A stretch of 64,000 bases of DNA from Centroberyx gerrardi (lineage: Eukaryota > Chordata > Actinopteri > Beryciformes > Berycidae), in NCBI RefSeq assembly GCF_048128805.1, contig NC_136006.1, positions 8,790,179 through 8,854,178 on the forward strand. The letters run 5' to 3'. Position numbers and translations under genes: made by a program. Within the stretch, counting starts at the first letter, position 1. The number at the start of each line of letters is the position of its first letter. The notes under the pieces were generated by a model. The model saw only the letters and a program-made list of their open reading frames with translations. It made no database searches and was not told the origin of the DNA. Shown in pieces: positions 24,408 to 35,079 of the stretch.

Positions 24408-27400
24408 ATGTGTGGAATATTCTGTCTGCTGAGGCTGTCGGCCCCTCAGCCTGAGCGGGACAAAACCGTCTATGAACATTTGAAAAGAAGAGGACCCAAC
24501 TCAAGTCAGGACCTCACCGTCACAGGCACCAATCTCTGCTATCAATGTGTATTCTCGGCCCACGTGCTTCACATGAGGGGCGTCCTGACCCCGCAGCCGG
24601 TCCAGGACGGCACCAGAAACGTCCTGGTGTGGAACGGGGAGGTTTTCGGAGGTTTGCCGGTGACGCCGGAGGAGAACGACACCGCCGTCCTCTCTCGGCA
24701 GCTGTCCGCCTGCAGCAAACCTGCAGAGATCCTGTCCGTCCTGTCCGGTGTCCGGGGACCGTGGGCGTTCGTTTACTACCAGCAGGCCGGCGACTTCCTC
24801 TGGTTTGGCAGAGACTTCTTCGGCAGGCGGAGTTTGCTTTGGAAATCTGAAGCCGAGGGGAACACCTTGACTCTGACGTCTGTGGCCGCCCGTGCTTCTG
24901 GACCGGATCAGTCCGCATGGCAAGAAGTCCCAGCAGTCGGTGTGTACAGGATTGATCTGAAAGCGGCTGCAGAAACCGGCTCCGTCACCTTTGAGGTTTA
25001 TCCTTGGGCTCATGTGGGAGATGATCTCTTCTCTAGCTGCAGTGAAGCAAAGTGGGCGTCTCTTCCTAGCAGCTGCACTGCGGTGATGAACCAATCAGGC
25101 CTTGTCCTCGCCTCACCTGTGTGCCCACTTAATATGTCGATCCCTCAGTTATTAAATGAGACAGAAGTTCATCCGAATTCACATCCATCTGTTGACGACC
25201 TGGAGCAGTTGCTGGCCTGCAGGGAGCAAAACAAAGAGGTGAACAGTCTTGTCGATGTGCTCAGTGAGGCAGTACGGCGACGCGTTCAGTGTCTCCCTTT
25301 AGGGCTGCAAGATGATTCAGCACCTACTGACCAAGCTGCTATTGCCATACTTTTCTCAGGAGGCATTGATTCAATGATTCTGGCTGCCTTGGCTGACCGT
25401 CACATACCTGCTCATCAGCCAATAGACCTTCTCAATGTAGCATTTAAACTGCAGGACCCAAAGACACAGAAAGAGTCCACAAAGAAACCCAAAAAGCACA
25501 AAAATAAGCCCTCGGATTCTACGACCGTTCGAGCCGATTCCCAAACATCCGGCCCCTTCGACGTCCCGGACAGGATTACAGGAAAAGCCGGTCTCAAGGA
25601 ATTGCAGGACTTGAATCCCGAGCGAAGGTGGAATTTTGTCGAAATCAACGTAACACAGGAGGAGCTTCAGAAGATGCGGCAGGAGCGCATTTGTCATCTG
25701 GTGCACCCGTTGGAGACGGTGCTTGATGACAGCATCGGATGTGCTGTGTGGTTTGCAGCCAGAGGGGCGGGGTTCATCACCGAGGACGACGACCAGAAGC
25801 TCTTCACGTCGTCAGCAAAGGTGAAGTTCACTGATCAAACATTGACCTTTCCAGGGACAAAGGCTTCTGAGAGCTGTTTAACATTTACCAATGCATGGGA
25901 TTTGATGCAACTATCCTTTGGGCTATATGAAAAAAACTGTTGGGGTCAAAGAGTTTTCACAATCCTCAACAACAGCATTAATTTGTATTAATGTCTTGTC
26001 TTGCTACTTTCTCCCCGCAGGTCATTTTGACAGGCATCGGAGCAGATGAGCAGCTGGCAGGATACTCCAGACACAGAGTCCGGTTTAAGATGTCCGGGCA
26101 CGAGGGACTGATCCAGGAACTGGCCATGGAGCTGGGCAGGATCTCCTCCAGGAACCTGGGCCGAGACGACAGAGTGATAGGAGACCATGGGAAGGAAGCT
26201 AGGTAGGAGTGGAAGTTGTTTCATATTCTGGATGTACCTCGGCATCGGCATGAAATGAGTATTAAGTGCTGGAATGGCCTTAAACTGCTGAGTAAATGGC
26301 TTATGCAAAAAAAAGTTGGCAGTATTATTGTAGAGGTAAAAGAAGTGGCCTTGGGATGGGGAGACTACTGCTCAAATTAACAGTGTGGCTGGGAAAATGT
26401 GAGTTGGGGGCAGCATGGTGGATCAGTGGTTAATACTGTCACGTCACAGCAAGAAGCACTTAGGTTAAATCCCCTTTCTGTGTGGAGTTGCATGTTCTCC
26501 CCGTTGACAGATCGCTCTTGAAAATGTTTTATTCATCTTTTATTGAGTCAATTTGAACTTTTGCAGTGGTCTGCTGGTTTGGCAACCTCAGCATGGTTGG
26601 GAAAAATAGGCTGGGAAAGATTGTTAAACTCTGCCAAAAGACCATTGGCACTAACTTGAATGATCTTGGCCACATTTATCAAGTTAGAGCCACTCAGAGG
26701 GCAAAGGCTGTTCTGGCGGACCCTCATCACCTTCTTCATGCAGAGTTTTGACTCCTGCCATCAGGGAGGAGGTACACTTTCCCTAGGAGGGCCAAATCAA
26801 ACAGATATTTGAGATCACTTGTTCCGTCAGCTGTTGGGTTTTTAAACAAGCTGTAGGCCTAGTTGCTATTGCACACACACTTTAACAAAGAACTGATGGA
26901 CTCTTAGTGCTTTATATCTCATTGCAACTTTATTATGATGACATCTACTGTATGTTATATGTATTTATGTCTTTTATTTATTTATTTTATGTTGTGTATT
27001 GGTTGTGTTGACTACTGTTTGCAAACCAAATTGCCCCTCGGGGACAATAAAGACTATCCAATCCAATCCAATCCCCATGTTTGCTGGGGTTTCCTCCCAC
27101 AGTCCAAAAACATGCAGATCAGGTGGTTTTCAGACTCTAAATTTCCCATAGTTATGAAAGTGAATAAGTGTCTTATCTGCATTCGCCCTGCTGACCTGTC
27201 CAGGGTGTTTCTGTGCCTTCTGCCTCATGCATGCTGGGACTGTCAGTTCCGTCCCCTGCTTGAGCAACTACTGTTGATTTATACTTGAGCAGCCAGCCAT
27301 AAAAGGTTGTAGTTATATTGGGTGGAGTGTGAAGCAGCACATTGCTGAAAAAGTGCTTGTGTCCTCTCTCAACCTGCCTCTGACAAATGGTAAACAAAAA

Positions 27401-27934
27401 TTGAAGTATACAATATGAGACAGGGCTTCATGTTTTTTATTGGAACATACAGTTAAGTAGCGGCAGTATTAGCACAGCAATGTGAAACCGGTTCTTTATA
27501 GTGTTTACTGAAGGAATTGACTTTTCTGATCTAAAGATGGAAGTAAAGCTATTAATAGTGATTATATGCGTAAAAGTTTAAATGTTAGAAAAGTTGTAGT
27601 TTCTGCACACTTTTTTTCTCTCAATTCCATTAATTGTCATATCACCACATTCAAGGGATTTGACAAATATCATTGTTTGCATTCTAGGTTCCCCTACTTG
27701 GACGAGGATGTGGTGAGCTACCTGAACTCCCTGCCTGTGTGGGAGAAGGCGGACTTGTCTCTGCCCCGGGGCGTCGGAGAGAAGCTCGTCCTGCGGCTGG
27801 CGGCGAAGCGGCTGGGCCTCGGCTCCTCGGCCGTCCTGCCAAAGAGAGCCATGCAGTTCGGCTCCCGCATCGCCAAGCTGGAGAACAGCCGCGAAAAGGC
27901 TTCGGACAAATGCAAGAGACTCCTCACAGCGTAG
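24408..27934 (+). CDS. asnsd1: ASNSD1, asparagine synthetase domain-containing protein 1, complete
   Basis: Coding exons 24408-25820, 26021-26202 and 27688-27934 join in phase to 613 aa (human 643). The N-terminus [10 protein letters not shown] begins a class-II glutamine amidotransferase domain with Cys2. FAYYQ-like and [15 protein letters not shown] motifs follow. The C-terminal half is an asparagine-synthase-type ATP-pyrophosphatase domain with the PP-loop LFSGGIDS (about residues 315-322), [17 protein letters not shown], and [20 protein letters not shown]. The ending [14 protein letters not shown] is also conserved. The enzymatic activity is not well established in animals. Translation must start after the ASDURF frame, either by leaky scanning or by reinitiation. 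Intron two (26203-27687) contains a SINE split by a LINE. The gene is convergent with the nucleotidyltransferase at 28181. Confidence 0.97.
26402..27262 (+). mobile_element. tRNA-derived SINE split in two by a LINE insertion (ASNSD1 intron 2)
   Basis: The left half (26402-26504) has GGCAGCATGGTGGATCAGTGG (tRNA A-box type head) and TCTGTGTGGAGTTGCATG then TTCTCCCCG. The right half (from about 27075) resumes with TTTCCTCCCACAGTCC and AAAAACATGCAGATCAGGTGG, then GTCCAGGGTGTTTCTG. The two halves are the known consecutive parts of one fish SINE. Confidence 0.7.
26505..27074 (+). mobile_element. LINE ORF2 C-terminal fragment and 3' tail, inserted in the SINE
   Basis: A frame reads [20 protein letters not shown]...[10 protein letters not shown], then a shifted [19 protein letters not shown], typical of the end of fish LINE ORF2. 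Downstream is ...GGGGACAATAAAGACTATCC followed by AATCCAATCC repeats as the 3' tail. It is 5'-truncated and inactive. Confidence 0.7.
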
Positions 27935-27949
27935 ACGAGTCATTCATTT

Positions 27950-28012
27950 TAATAGAAAGAATAGAACATGAATTTTAATAGAAAGAATAGAACATGAATT
28001 TTAATAGAAAAT
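27950..28012 (+). repeat. Short tandem repeat in the ASNSD1 3' UTR
   Basis: About two and a half copies of a 25-base unit of the form TTTTAATAGAAAGAATAGAA-CATGAA directly after the stop codon. Confidence 0.8.
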
Positions 28013-28148
28013 GTACATTATAATATTACAGTCAATAGATTTATGGTATATTTACAGTCACAATTCATATTTTACTGTTACAGATTCTTAAGCTCGACTA
28101 AGACGTCATTTTTCTGTGTTTGCCTTAAATGATTTTGCAACGTGGCAT

Positions 28149-28154
28149 AATAAA
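28149..28154 (+). other. Probable ASNSD1 polyadenylation signal
   Basis: AATAAA 215 bases after the ASNSD1 stop. It lies only 27 bases from the stop codon of the opposing gene, so the two 3' UTRs probably overlap. Confidence 0.5.
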
Positions 28155-28180
28155 GATGTTTTCCTAAATCTCTGTCTCCT

Positions 28181-31100
28181 CTACACCATGTAAGACTCAA
28201 CATCTTGAAGTTTTTCTCTGAAATACAGGTCACATTCAGTATAGGAAGGCAAGTTTCCAACATCGAAACGCCCAGAGATCTCATGGATGTAGACCGGCCT
28301 CCTGAAATAAAAAAAACACAAAATATTGGGCTAATTTATTAAGGAATACACTGACAAACTTATACAGAGTGCATTGCTGCATATTAGACAATACCTAGCC
28401 TTTAAAATGGATATCACAAGCAAAAAGGTTTTGTTTTGCAAATCTAATGCATCTTTTGATTTAAATTACATGTTATGTTGATAAGCCATTGTAAAAGCAG
28501 GAAACCAACTTGGGTCTGGCTGTTTTGCAAAAATGTACTTTGCAGTGGGAAATTGCTTGGGTTGCCTCCATAATGAGCATTTAGATGTGAAATTCCTGAC
28601 TCCTTGATTATTTCCTTTACAGGTTTTAGCTTAGTATCTTCATCGTTTTACATATAAAATACTCAAACATGGCCTCAAGTGCTTCCAGGTCATGCTTTGT
28701 GTTCAAAGCCAAGAACCACTGACTTGAAACAAGACAAGACCTATTGGATGCTGTGATGATGCTGCCAATAGAGACACTTGACAGTTTTTCACAGCTCAGT
28801 ATTTTGGCTCAATTAGTGAGCGACAATCTGTGTGCCGGCTGAATTACCTTGGAATGAGCCAAGACACAAAGTTTCCTGGAGCATCTTTTTCTTCAATAGG
28901 AGCTTCCTAAGGGGGGAAAAAAAAGTTGTGCATTATAGTTAAATTACAAAAGCCACAAGTTATCCTGAATTCACATCACATGGAGGAATATTGATTATTT
29001 GATCTACCTTCTTTTCTTCAAGGAAGGCATCCAAGGGGAGAAGGCTTTTCTTTGAAAACAAATAGAAGCAGGGGCACTGCAAAACCAACAATAGAAATGA
29101 TTAGGGTGGGCTTTTACTGAAAGCTGCACACTAAGGCTTTAACCTCAAATTAATTGTTATATTGCCTGGTTGATTCATATTGCCAATTCATGGTCAAGAG
29201 ATTTGATAGATCTTGTTGGCATTCTGTGTTCCCCGACTTGGATGAGGATGTGGTGAGCTACTCAAATTCCCTGTGTGTGTGTGTGTTGGATAACTCAAAC
29301 AGAACAACAGGAATCACAAACTGTTTGGGTAGGAGCGCTTCCTGGACTCAAAATTAAGTTTGTTTGAGGTGCTCTTTGGATAGGGATACATGTAGACACA
29401 AAAGTACAAAAGAACTCCAAGGCACTCTCTTTAAACCAATTAAAATGCCTATAATGTCATGGCATGGTCATATTAGACTTTAAAAACACGACGCGTTTTG
29501 GCATCAAGCCTTCGTCAGGAAGTCAACTTTGACTTCCTGACGAAGGCTTGATGCCGAAAGTCAAAGTTTGTTTTTTTGTATTTTTTTGTCAACAGGAATC
29601 ACAAGTTGGGTGATGCTCTTAACGGGCTGCATTTTTACGCAAGGATTTGGCATAAACTCAATCATCTCATGGCTGTTGAAACAAGAAAAATCAGTTTTCA
29701 TGTAGAGCCTTCCTTGTTTGACAGCCATGTAAAAGTGTGAGCTGCACCACACAGAGTCAAAAATCTGATCTTCTGTGCCTGTGTGAATATAATCTTGGAT
29801 CAGTGTACAGCAGAAGCTACTACTACAGGTTACAGTGAACTTACTGCTCTCCTTGATTTCGTCTCAGAAGGAAGCGGCTTCTCCTTCATACAGACGACCC
29901 GGAGATCTTCATCCACTTCCAGTATTCCATATTTACGGGTCTCTATTTAGAAACAGACACATAACACTGTAACAATCCATAACTACTTCTGAGCATGAAG
30001 CTGTGGTTGAATTTTGTTTTTTCTTGAAGATTATTACTTGGCCATTATCACTTTTATAAGATAGTACAAAGTAGAGAGAGTGACAGGAAAGACTGGGAGA
30101 GAGAGAGAGAGGGGGATGACATGCGACAAAGGTCCTGAGCCAGATTTGAACCCAGGATGTGTTTGAAATTTTGGGCTGGAAATTTTGAGTTGGGGAAGTG
30201 ATGAGTGACTCTCTCCTCTCTCCCCTAACAACTGCTATAGAGGAGCTTCGAAACACTGCATTTAACTAGGGCTGCAACTAACTAACTTATTTTCATTATA
30301 GATCTTTTTTTTTTCAATTAACTGATTAATCATTTAGTCTATAAAATGCCAAAAATAATGACAAATGCCCGTCACAAGTTACCAGAGCCCAAAGTGATTC
30401 TTAAAATGTCTTACTTAGTCTGACCAGCCGCTAAAAATCCCTAAGTATAAATTTTATAATGACATGAAAGAGGGGAAAAACAAGCAAATCTTAGCATTTG
30501 TGAAGCTGTAACCAGCAAATGTTTGGTATCTTTACTTGATAAATGACTCAAAATTATTATCAATTAATTTTCTATCGATCGACTAATCCATTAATCAACC
30601 AATCGTTTCAGCACTACACTTTACCCAAAAATGCTACAGTGAAGCTGCTCAAATTTATGAATGTGAAGCAGGGTTTTAAATGTGTTTTAAATATTCCATA
30701 TAGAAAAAGTTGTTTAGCATAAATGTTCTGAGCATTTCACATTCATCCTTCACATTTAGATGTTAGAGGCAGCACAGAAGCCACTTAGGTACGTAAATGC
30801 TGCGATAAAGGAGCACTCACCCTCCTCTTTACACTGGTAGGAAAGCACGAGACAGCTCTCCTCACACTTTGCCTGTAGGTCAGAAAACCTCAGTTTGACT
30901 TTCCTGAGGCTGAAATCTTCTCTGAAGAGCGTGTCGCTGTTTCAGATGGAAAGAGAATTTTATCAGTTTGTCAGAAACAGGACTTAAATTTGACATCTAT
31001 ATTAGAATTGTCAATGCATAAGTTCAGTGAACGCACCCTCCAATAACTATGATGTGATCTTCTATCTTGAAATGTTTTACTGCAAGCTGCAAGCAGGCCA

Positions 31101-34100
31101 CCGCACCAAGACGCTCCTGGTGGGATAAGAGAGGTTCAGTTATTGAAAACAAAATGCTGGGATGCAACTGGATCCATTCCAATCTAAAGAACTCCATCCC
31201 TAAGCCCTAGTCCCTTCTCCTGTTCCTTACAAAAGAATATATTTAAACTCGTTATTGATCCCACAAGGTAATAGAAATTACAGCCTGAGCACAAACAGTT
31301 GTCTTTTATATAATGTTCCAAACACAAGGACAGAGTTTGGTAAACGTGCTTTTAGTCATCTTGGAATAATTTACAAAAGGAATTACAGCTGGACCATTTC
31401 ATACCAATTTATGATTTTAAAATCCAGATTGAAGAACTGCTGTTTTTGGAATGCACGTGCTTTTAAGGATGTATTAGGGTCTGAGATGTTTGTAATGTTT
31501 TTATCTGTTGATCTATTTAATTTCATATGTCATATATGTTTTGTTGTCTTTTATGTTTTATAATTCTGAAACAATGTATGCTGCCTTCTTGGCGAGGGCT
31601 CACTTGAAAAAAAATGCAAATCTCAATGTGATGTCCCTGGTTAAAGAAAGGATAAATTAAAAACAATATATATATATATATATATTGCAGGTCATTCTTT
31701 TACTTTTAAGGGAGGACTTGTGGCTCATAAAAGGAACAATCTACTTGGACTCTTGCAAATTCTGAACCTCAGAAGGAGAAGTGAAATACACCAGAGACAC
31801 ACGATCAACCTCAAAATGTCGAGTTACGGTCAAAAGAGCCAAGATTCTGTCTGTACTTCCCTAGGACAAAAAACAAAGTTATTTACAGAGCTGCCAACTC
31901 ACGCATTGAGCGTGAGACTCACGCAAATGACCTTTTCACACGCTCTCATGCCACACCTCCTATTTCTCACTGTCAAATAAAAAACAAAACAAAAAAAAAA
32001 AACGCATGTCAGCTGACGCGCTATTTTGCCGCGAACGTACAGCCTGCTTTGAAAACATTTCGGACAGACTCCACTAGTGCTCTACATCGGAGGCTTCGAC
32101 TTCGAAAAACAATGTGACAGGTGGTGAGTATTAGCCTACTAACACTAATACTACTACTACCAGTGCCTGAAATGGGCCGGTACTCACCGGTACTGAGTAC
32201 TACCGGCACTTCTGATTTTTGTCCACATGAAAAACTGTTTTATTTTTAATGGTTGGGGTAAGGAAGTTATGAAACTGGGCTGGGCTATGAAAATGGCTGT
32301 AAATAGTCATGTTTCTTTACTTCAAGTACAAAAATGAATAAAAATAAACTAGTCCGTACCCGGGGATGCGTGTGCCACAACTACGCGCAGACTTGCCAAA
32401 AAGGCGCATAAACAGCGTAAATTTGGGAAAATGGAAAAATCAGCTCCGTGAGTCCCTGCCTATGCCAATGCTCAATGCCCATGTGCAGTTTGAGATTGAT
32501 TGGCCAACCCGTTGAGGAGCAAAATGGATGCAGACAGACGGACGGACAGAGTGTTCCTCATTCTATAGTAGGATGTCTTCAGCGTGCGGTGGCGACCCTG
32601 AACGGGCCCCAAAAAGGTTTTCTGAAAAGTTGGCAGCCCTGGTTAGTTATGTAATGATGACTGTGAAACAGAGGTGTGACCAAGTCAACTTTGCACAAGT
32701 CCCAAGTCAGTCTTAAGTCTTGAGGCACAAGTCTCAAGTCAAGTCCCAAGTCTAAATGCAGATTACCAAGTCAAGTCCATGTCATTAATGTCAAATCTCA
32801 TGTCTAAATGTAATTAAGAGTAAATTTAACTAGAAGTGTGACCAAGTCAACTTTGCTCGAGTCCCAAGTCAGTCTCAAGTCCTCTAAAGTCTAAATGTAG
32901 AACTCCAAGTCAAGTCAGAACAGATCAAGAGTCCAGTATCAATTTAATATCTTAAAGAAAACTAAATATCTAGGACTTTTCAAGGCAATATGGTTTTAAT
33001 AGGATAAAAACTTGGTAAGAGCATCATGAGTTTGATTTCTATAATCAGAAAACAGAATTTAAATTCAGTCGTCTGAAATCTCATCACTTTCAATCTAAAT
33101 CATTTACACAAACACAAGATCATTTGTCAAGACTTTAGAAACCTTTTCAAGTCATCAAAGTACAAGTCAAAGTCAAGTCCCAAGTCAGCAGAACCAAAGT
33201 CAAGACAAGTCTCAAGTCTTCTCTTCATGCATCAAGTCAAGTCTCAAGCAATTCAAATTGTGACTCCAGTCTCATATCATGTGACTCGAGTCCCCTCCTC
33301 TGCTGTGGAAATAATAATGATAAAAACTTGATTTACCTCGTTGCTCCTTGTCTGATCGCTGAGGATCTTGACATTTGAGAACTCTGCTGCCCATCCTTCA
33401 AATGCAGCTTGGTAAAGAGCATTGGTCTGTAGAGGAGAGGATAACAGAGGAAAGGGGTCAACTTGGGTAAAACCTGCAGTGAAATTCTATTTTCTTGGCA
33501 CATTTTATTTTATTATTCAATTGTCTAAATGTTTTCTTTGTAAATTCTTCATTTAAGACAAGCAGTAAAACGTAAAAAAGTAAATTTCATTGATATGGGT
33601 TTCAATTGAGAGTTTTAGTGTCCCATGGTGTAAATACTGTTTCAGAGGCTTTTCAACCCTGGGAAGAAAAATAAATTCTGGGGGAAAAACCAAATACTTT
33701 GAAATTTAAAGATATGCAAATGTATCGGTATCAGCCTTCAAAAATATCGGTCTAACCCTAGTTTCAAAAACAAATTAATGTTTCAGTCTGATGATCTTTC
33801 TTCTATACACTTCTTTGTAGTCTTTATTGCATTTTTATTATTTCTAAGATATATTGCTGCCCAGGGTATTTTATTTTATTAGATTTATTGTATCCTTTTA
33901 CACTGCTATTCAATAAACACTACCAGTCAAAGGTTTGGACACACCTGATTGAATGTACTATTAATAACTTTTCCATTACCTAAAGCCATTTCGATCTAAA
34001 GACTTATGCTTAAATGCTTGAAATTCCTTTCTAAGACAAATATAAATAGTGAAGTTGATGCCTAAGTTTTAATTTATTTCCAAAGCCTTTGCCTTTCTAT

Positions 34101-34541
34101 CAAGACAAAGGGCATAGAGATATAACAGTTATATCAGTGTTATATCTCTATGACAAAGGGCGGCTATACTTTAAAGAATCTAAAATATAAGATAGTTTTG
34201 ATTTGACTTTTTCCAAACTTTTGACAGGTAGTGTGTGATATGCCCCTTCTCCTTTGCCTAGCACCGTTTGGGAGGTCACAGTCCACTTTCAGGTTGTACG
34301 TGTGCTCGGTGTACAACAGCATTACTACTAGAGCACTAATGTTACTTACAACAACATAGATGCAGTCCACACACCCCGCGGCTGTCAGCGCATGGACCCA
34401 GTGTGAGATTAAAGCACAGCGGCCCACCGGCAGTAACGGCTTGGCGGTACCGGCCAGGTGTGTGAACCGCCCGCTGCTGTCGTTAGCGACATCTCTCTGG
34501 AGCCTGGTTCCGTATCCGGCGGCGAGAATAACGGCTTTCAT
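28181..34541 (-). CDS. Sugar-1-phosphate nucleotidyltransferase family protein (RmlA/GlmU-like fold), 8 exons
   Basis: Predicted cytosolic enzyme that would join an NTP and a sugar 1-phosphate to give an NDP-sugar plus pyrophosphate; the true substrate is unknown. Exons: 34541-34350, 33426-33337, 31116-31037, 30936-30821, 29942-29845, 29076-29008, 28906-28848, 28301-28181, all in phase, 274 aa. MKAVILAAGYGTRL at the N-terminus is the nucleotide-binding signature loop. TAKPLLPVG supplies the family lysine (Lys34). HIIVIGGDTLF holds the metal-binding Asp, and VVCMKEKP corresponds to the E-x-EKP region. EISGRFDVGN resembles the late FWxDVGT motif. The length is that of the catalytic domain alone, without the C-terminal left-handed helix of GlmU or GMPPB. 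The family is largely bacterial. I do not recall an obvious human counterpart at this locus. No signal peptide or membrane span. Confidence 0.85.
29150..29280 (+). pseudogene. Decayed duplicate of the start of ASNSD1 exon 3
   Basis: GACTTGGATGAGGATGTGGT then GAGCTACTCAAATTCCCTG matches the beginning of ASNSD1 exon 3 at 27693-27735, and the matching flank of the preceding intron (GATTTGA...TTG..GCATTCT) is also present. The acceptor AG has become GT, and a GT repeat replaces the downstream coding sequence. It lies within an intron of the opposite-strand nucleotidyltransferase gene. Confidence 0.8.
29496..29559. repeat. Near-perfect 31-bp palindrome (hairpin)
   Basis: The left arm (29496-29526) contains GGCATCAAGCCTTCGTCAGG and the right arm (29529-29559) contains its complement CCTGACGAAGGCTTGATGCC. 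There is one G-T mismatch and a two-base centre. The GACGCGTTTTGGCATCAAGC-type sequence is also seen in dispersed vertebrate repeats. Confidence 0.9.
30267..30619. mobile_element. TIR MITE, AGGGCTGCAACTAAC family
   Basis: Begins AGGGCTGCAACTAACTAAC and ends CAACCAATCGTTTCAGCACT, with interior AATTAACTGATTAATCATTT and TCTATAAAATGCCAAAAATA. A well-known type of fish interspersed element. A fragment of the same family is at about 55740-55815. Confidence 0.7.
31230..31665 (+). mobile_element. LINE fragment: ORF2 C-terminus and 3' tail
   Basis: A plus-strand frame includes NVPNTRTEFGKRAFSHLG, then NYSWTISYQF and LKSRLKNCCF, the usual GKRAFSxxxPxxWNxLQ end of a fish LINE reverse transcriptase. It is followed by ...GGCGAGGGCTCACTTGAAAA and CCTGGTTAAAGAAAGGATAA, the matching 3' tail with an (AT)n end. 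It lies in an intron of the nucleotidyltransferase. Confidence 0.7.
32668..33305. mobile_element. MITE of the GACCAAGTCAACTTTGC family, copy 1
   Basis: Starts CAGAGGTGTGACCAAGTCAA and ends with a diverged inverse, GACTCGAGTCCCCTCCTCTG. The interior is full of CAAGTCCCAAGTCTAAATG words, and the start is repeated internally at 32836. Other copies lie at 52125-52490 and 56380-56800. Confidence 0.75.
33918..34234. mobile_element. TIR MITE, ACTACCAGTCAAAAG family, copy 2
   Basis: Starts CACTACCAGTCAAAGG and ends CTTTTGACAGGTAGTGTG, with the same interior as the copy at 14320. A secondary hairpin (GAGATATAAC...GTTATATCTC) sits in the middle near 34117-34150. Confidence 0.75.
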
Positions 34542-34559
34542 TGAAATTTAAGCTAGGAG

Positions 34560-35079
34560 AGGCACTGCTGGCTAAAGTTGTTAACCGTTAGTAGGTTAAA
34601 AGAGACGTTATGAAACAGGAGTCAACGGCGATGGAACTTTTAGTAAGCGGTTACTGCTAACGACAGAAACAAGTGTCAAGTTAGGAGTTGGGACTTCAGC
34701 CTCTTCCGGTGGCCACCGTTCGAGCTGCACCCGACTATTTTTCAAAATAAAAGTCCCTGTTTTAAAAATGTTCCTTTTAGCTCCAGCATTTTTCACTAGC
34801 TACGAATGTTAAGTAGCCATTTTAGAAATAATCTTTAAGTAAATTAATTGACTTTCACTGATATGACTAGAAAGTAACTTATACTGAAAAATGTTTTAAG
34901 AGATTGATGAAAAAACATGTTCTGGCATGACAGTATAGTAGTAAGCCTACTACTGTGGAAAAATACAAAATATTCATTGAGTTTATTTAAAATGTACTAT
35001 GCTAATTTTGTGTTGTTTTTTGTTTAATGTGACCTAGCTACCCAATAACTTTGAAATAACTACCCACATCTAATCATAA
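34560..35079. other. Promoter flank of the nucleotidyltransferase and unique intergenic DNA
   Basis: CTTCCGGT at about 34703-34710 (ETS-type, ACCGGAAG on the minus strand) lies about 160 bases upstream of the minus-strand ATG and fits a housekeeping promoter. No gene seen in the remainder. Confidence 0.35.

Noticed and set aside
24501-25094. Minus-strand frame of 197 codons opposite ASNSD1
   Set aside because: Antisense shadow of the large ASNSD1 exon; the composition is Arg/Pro biased with no recognisable motif.
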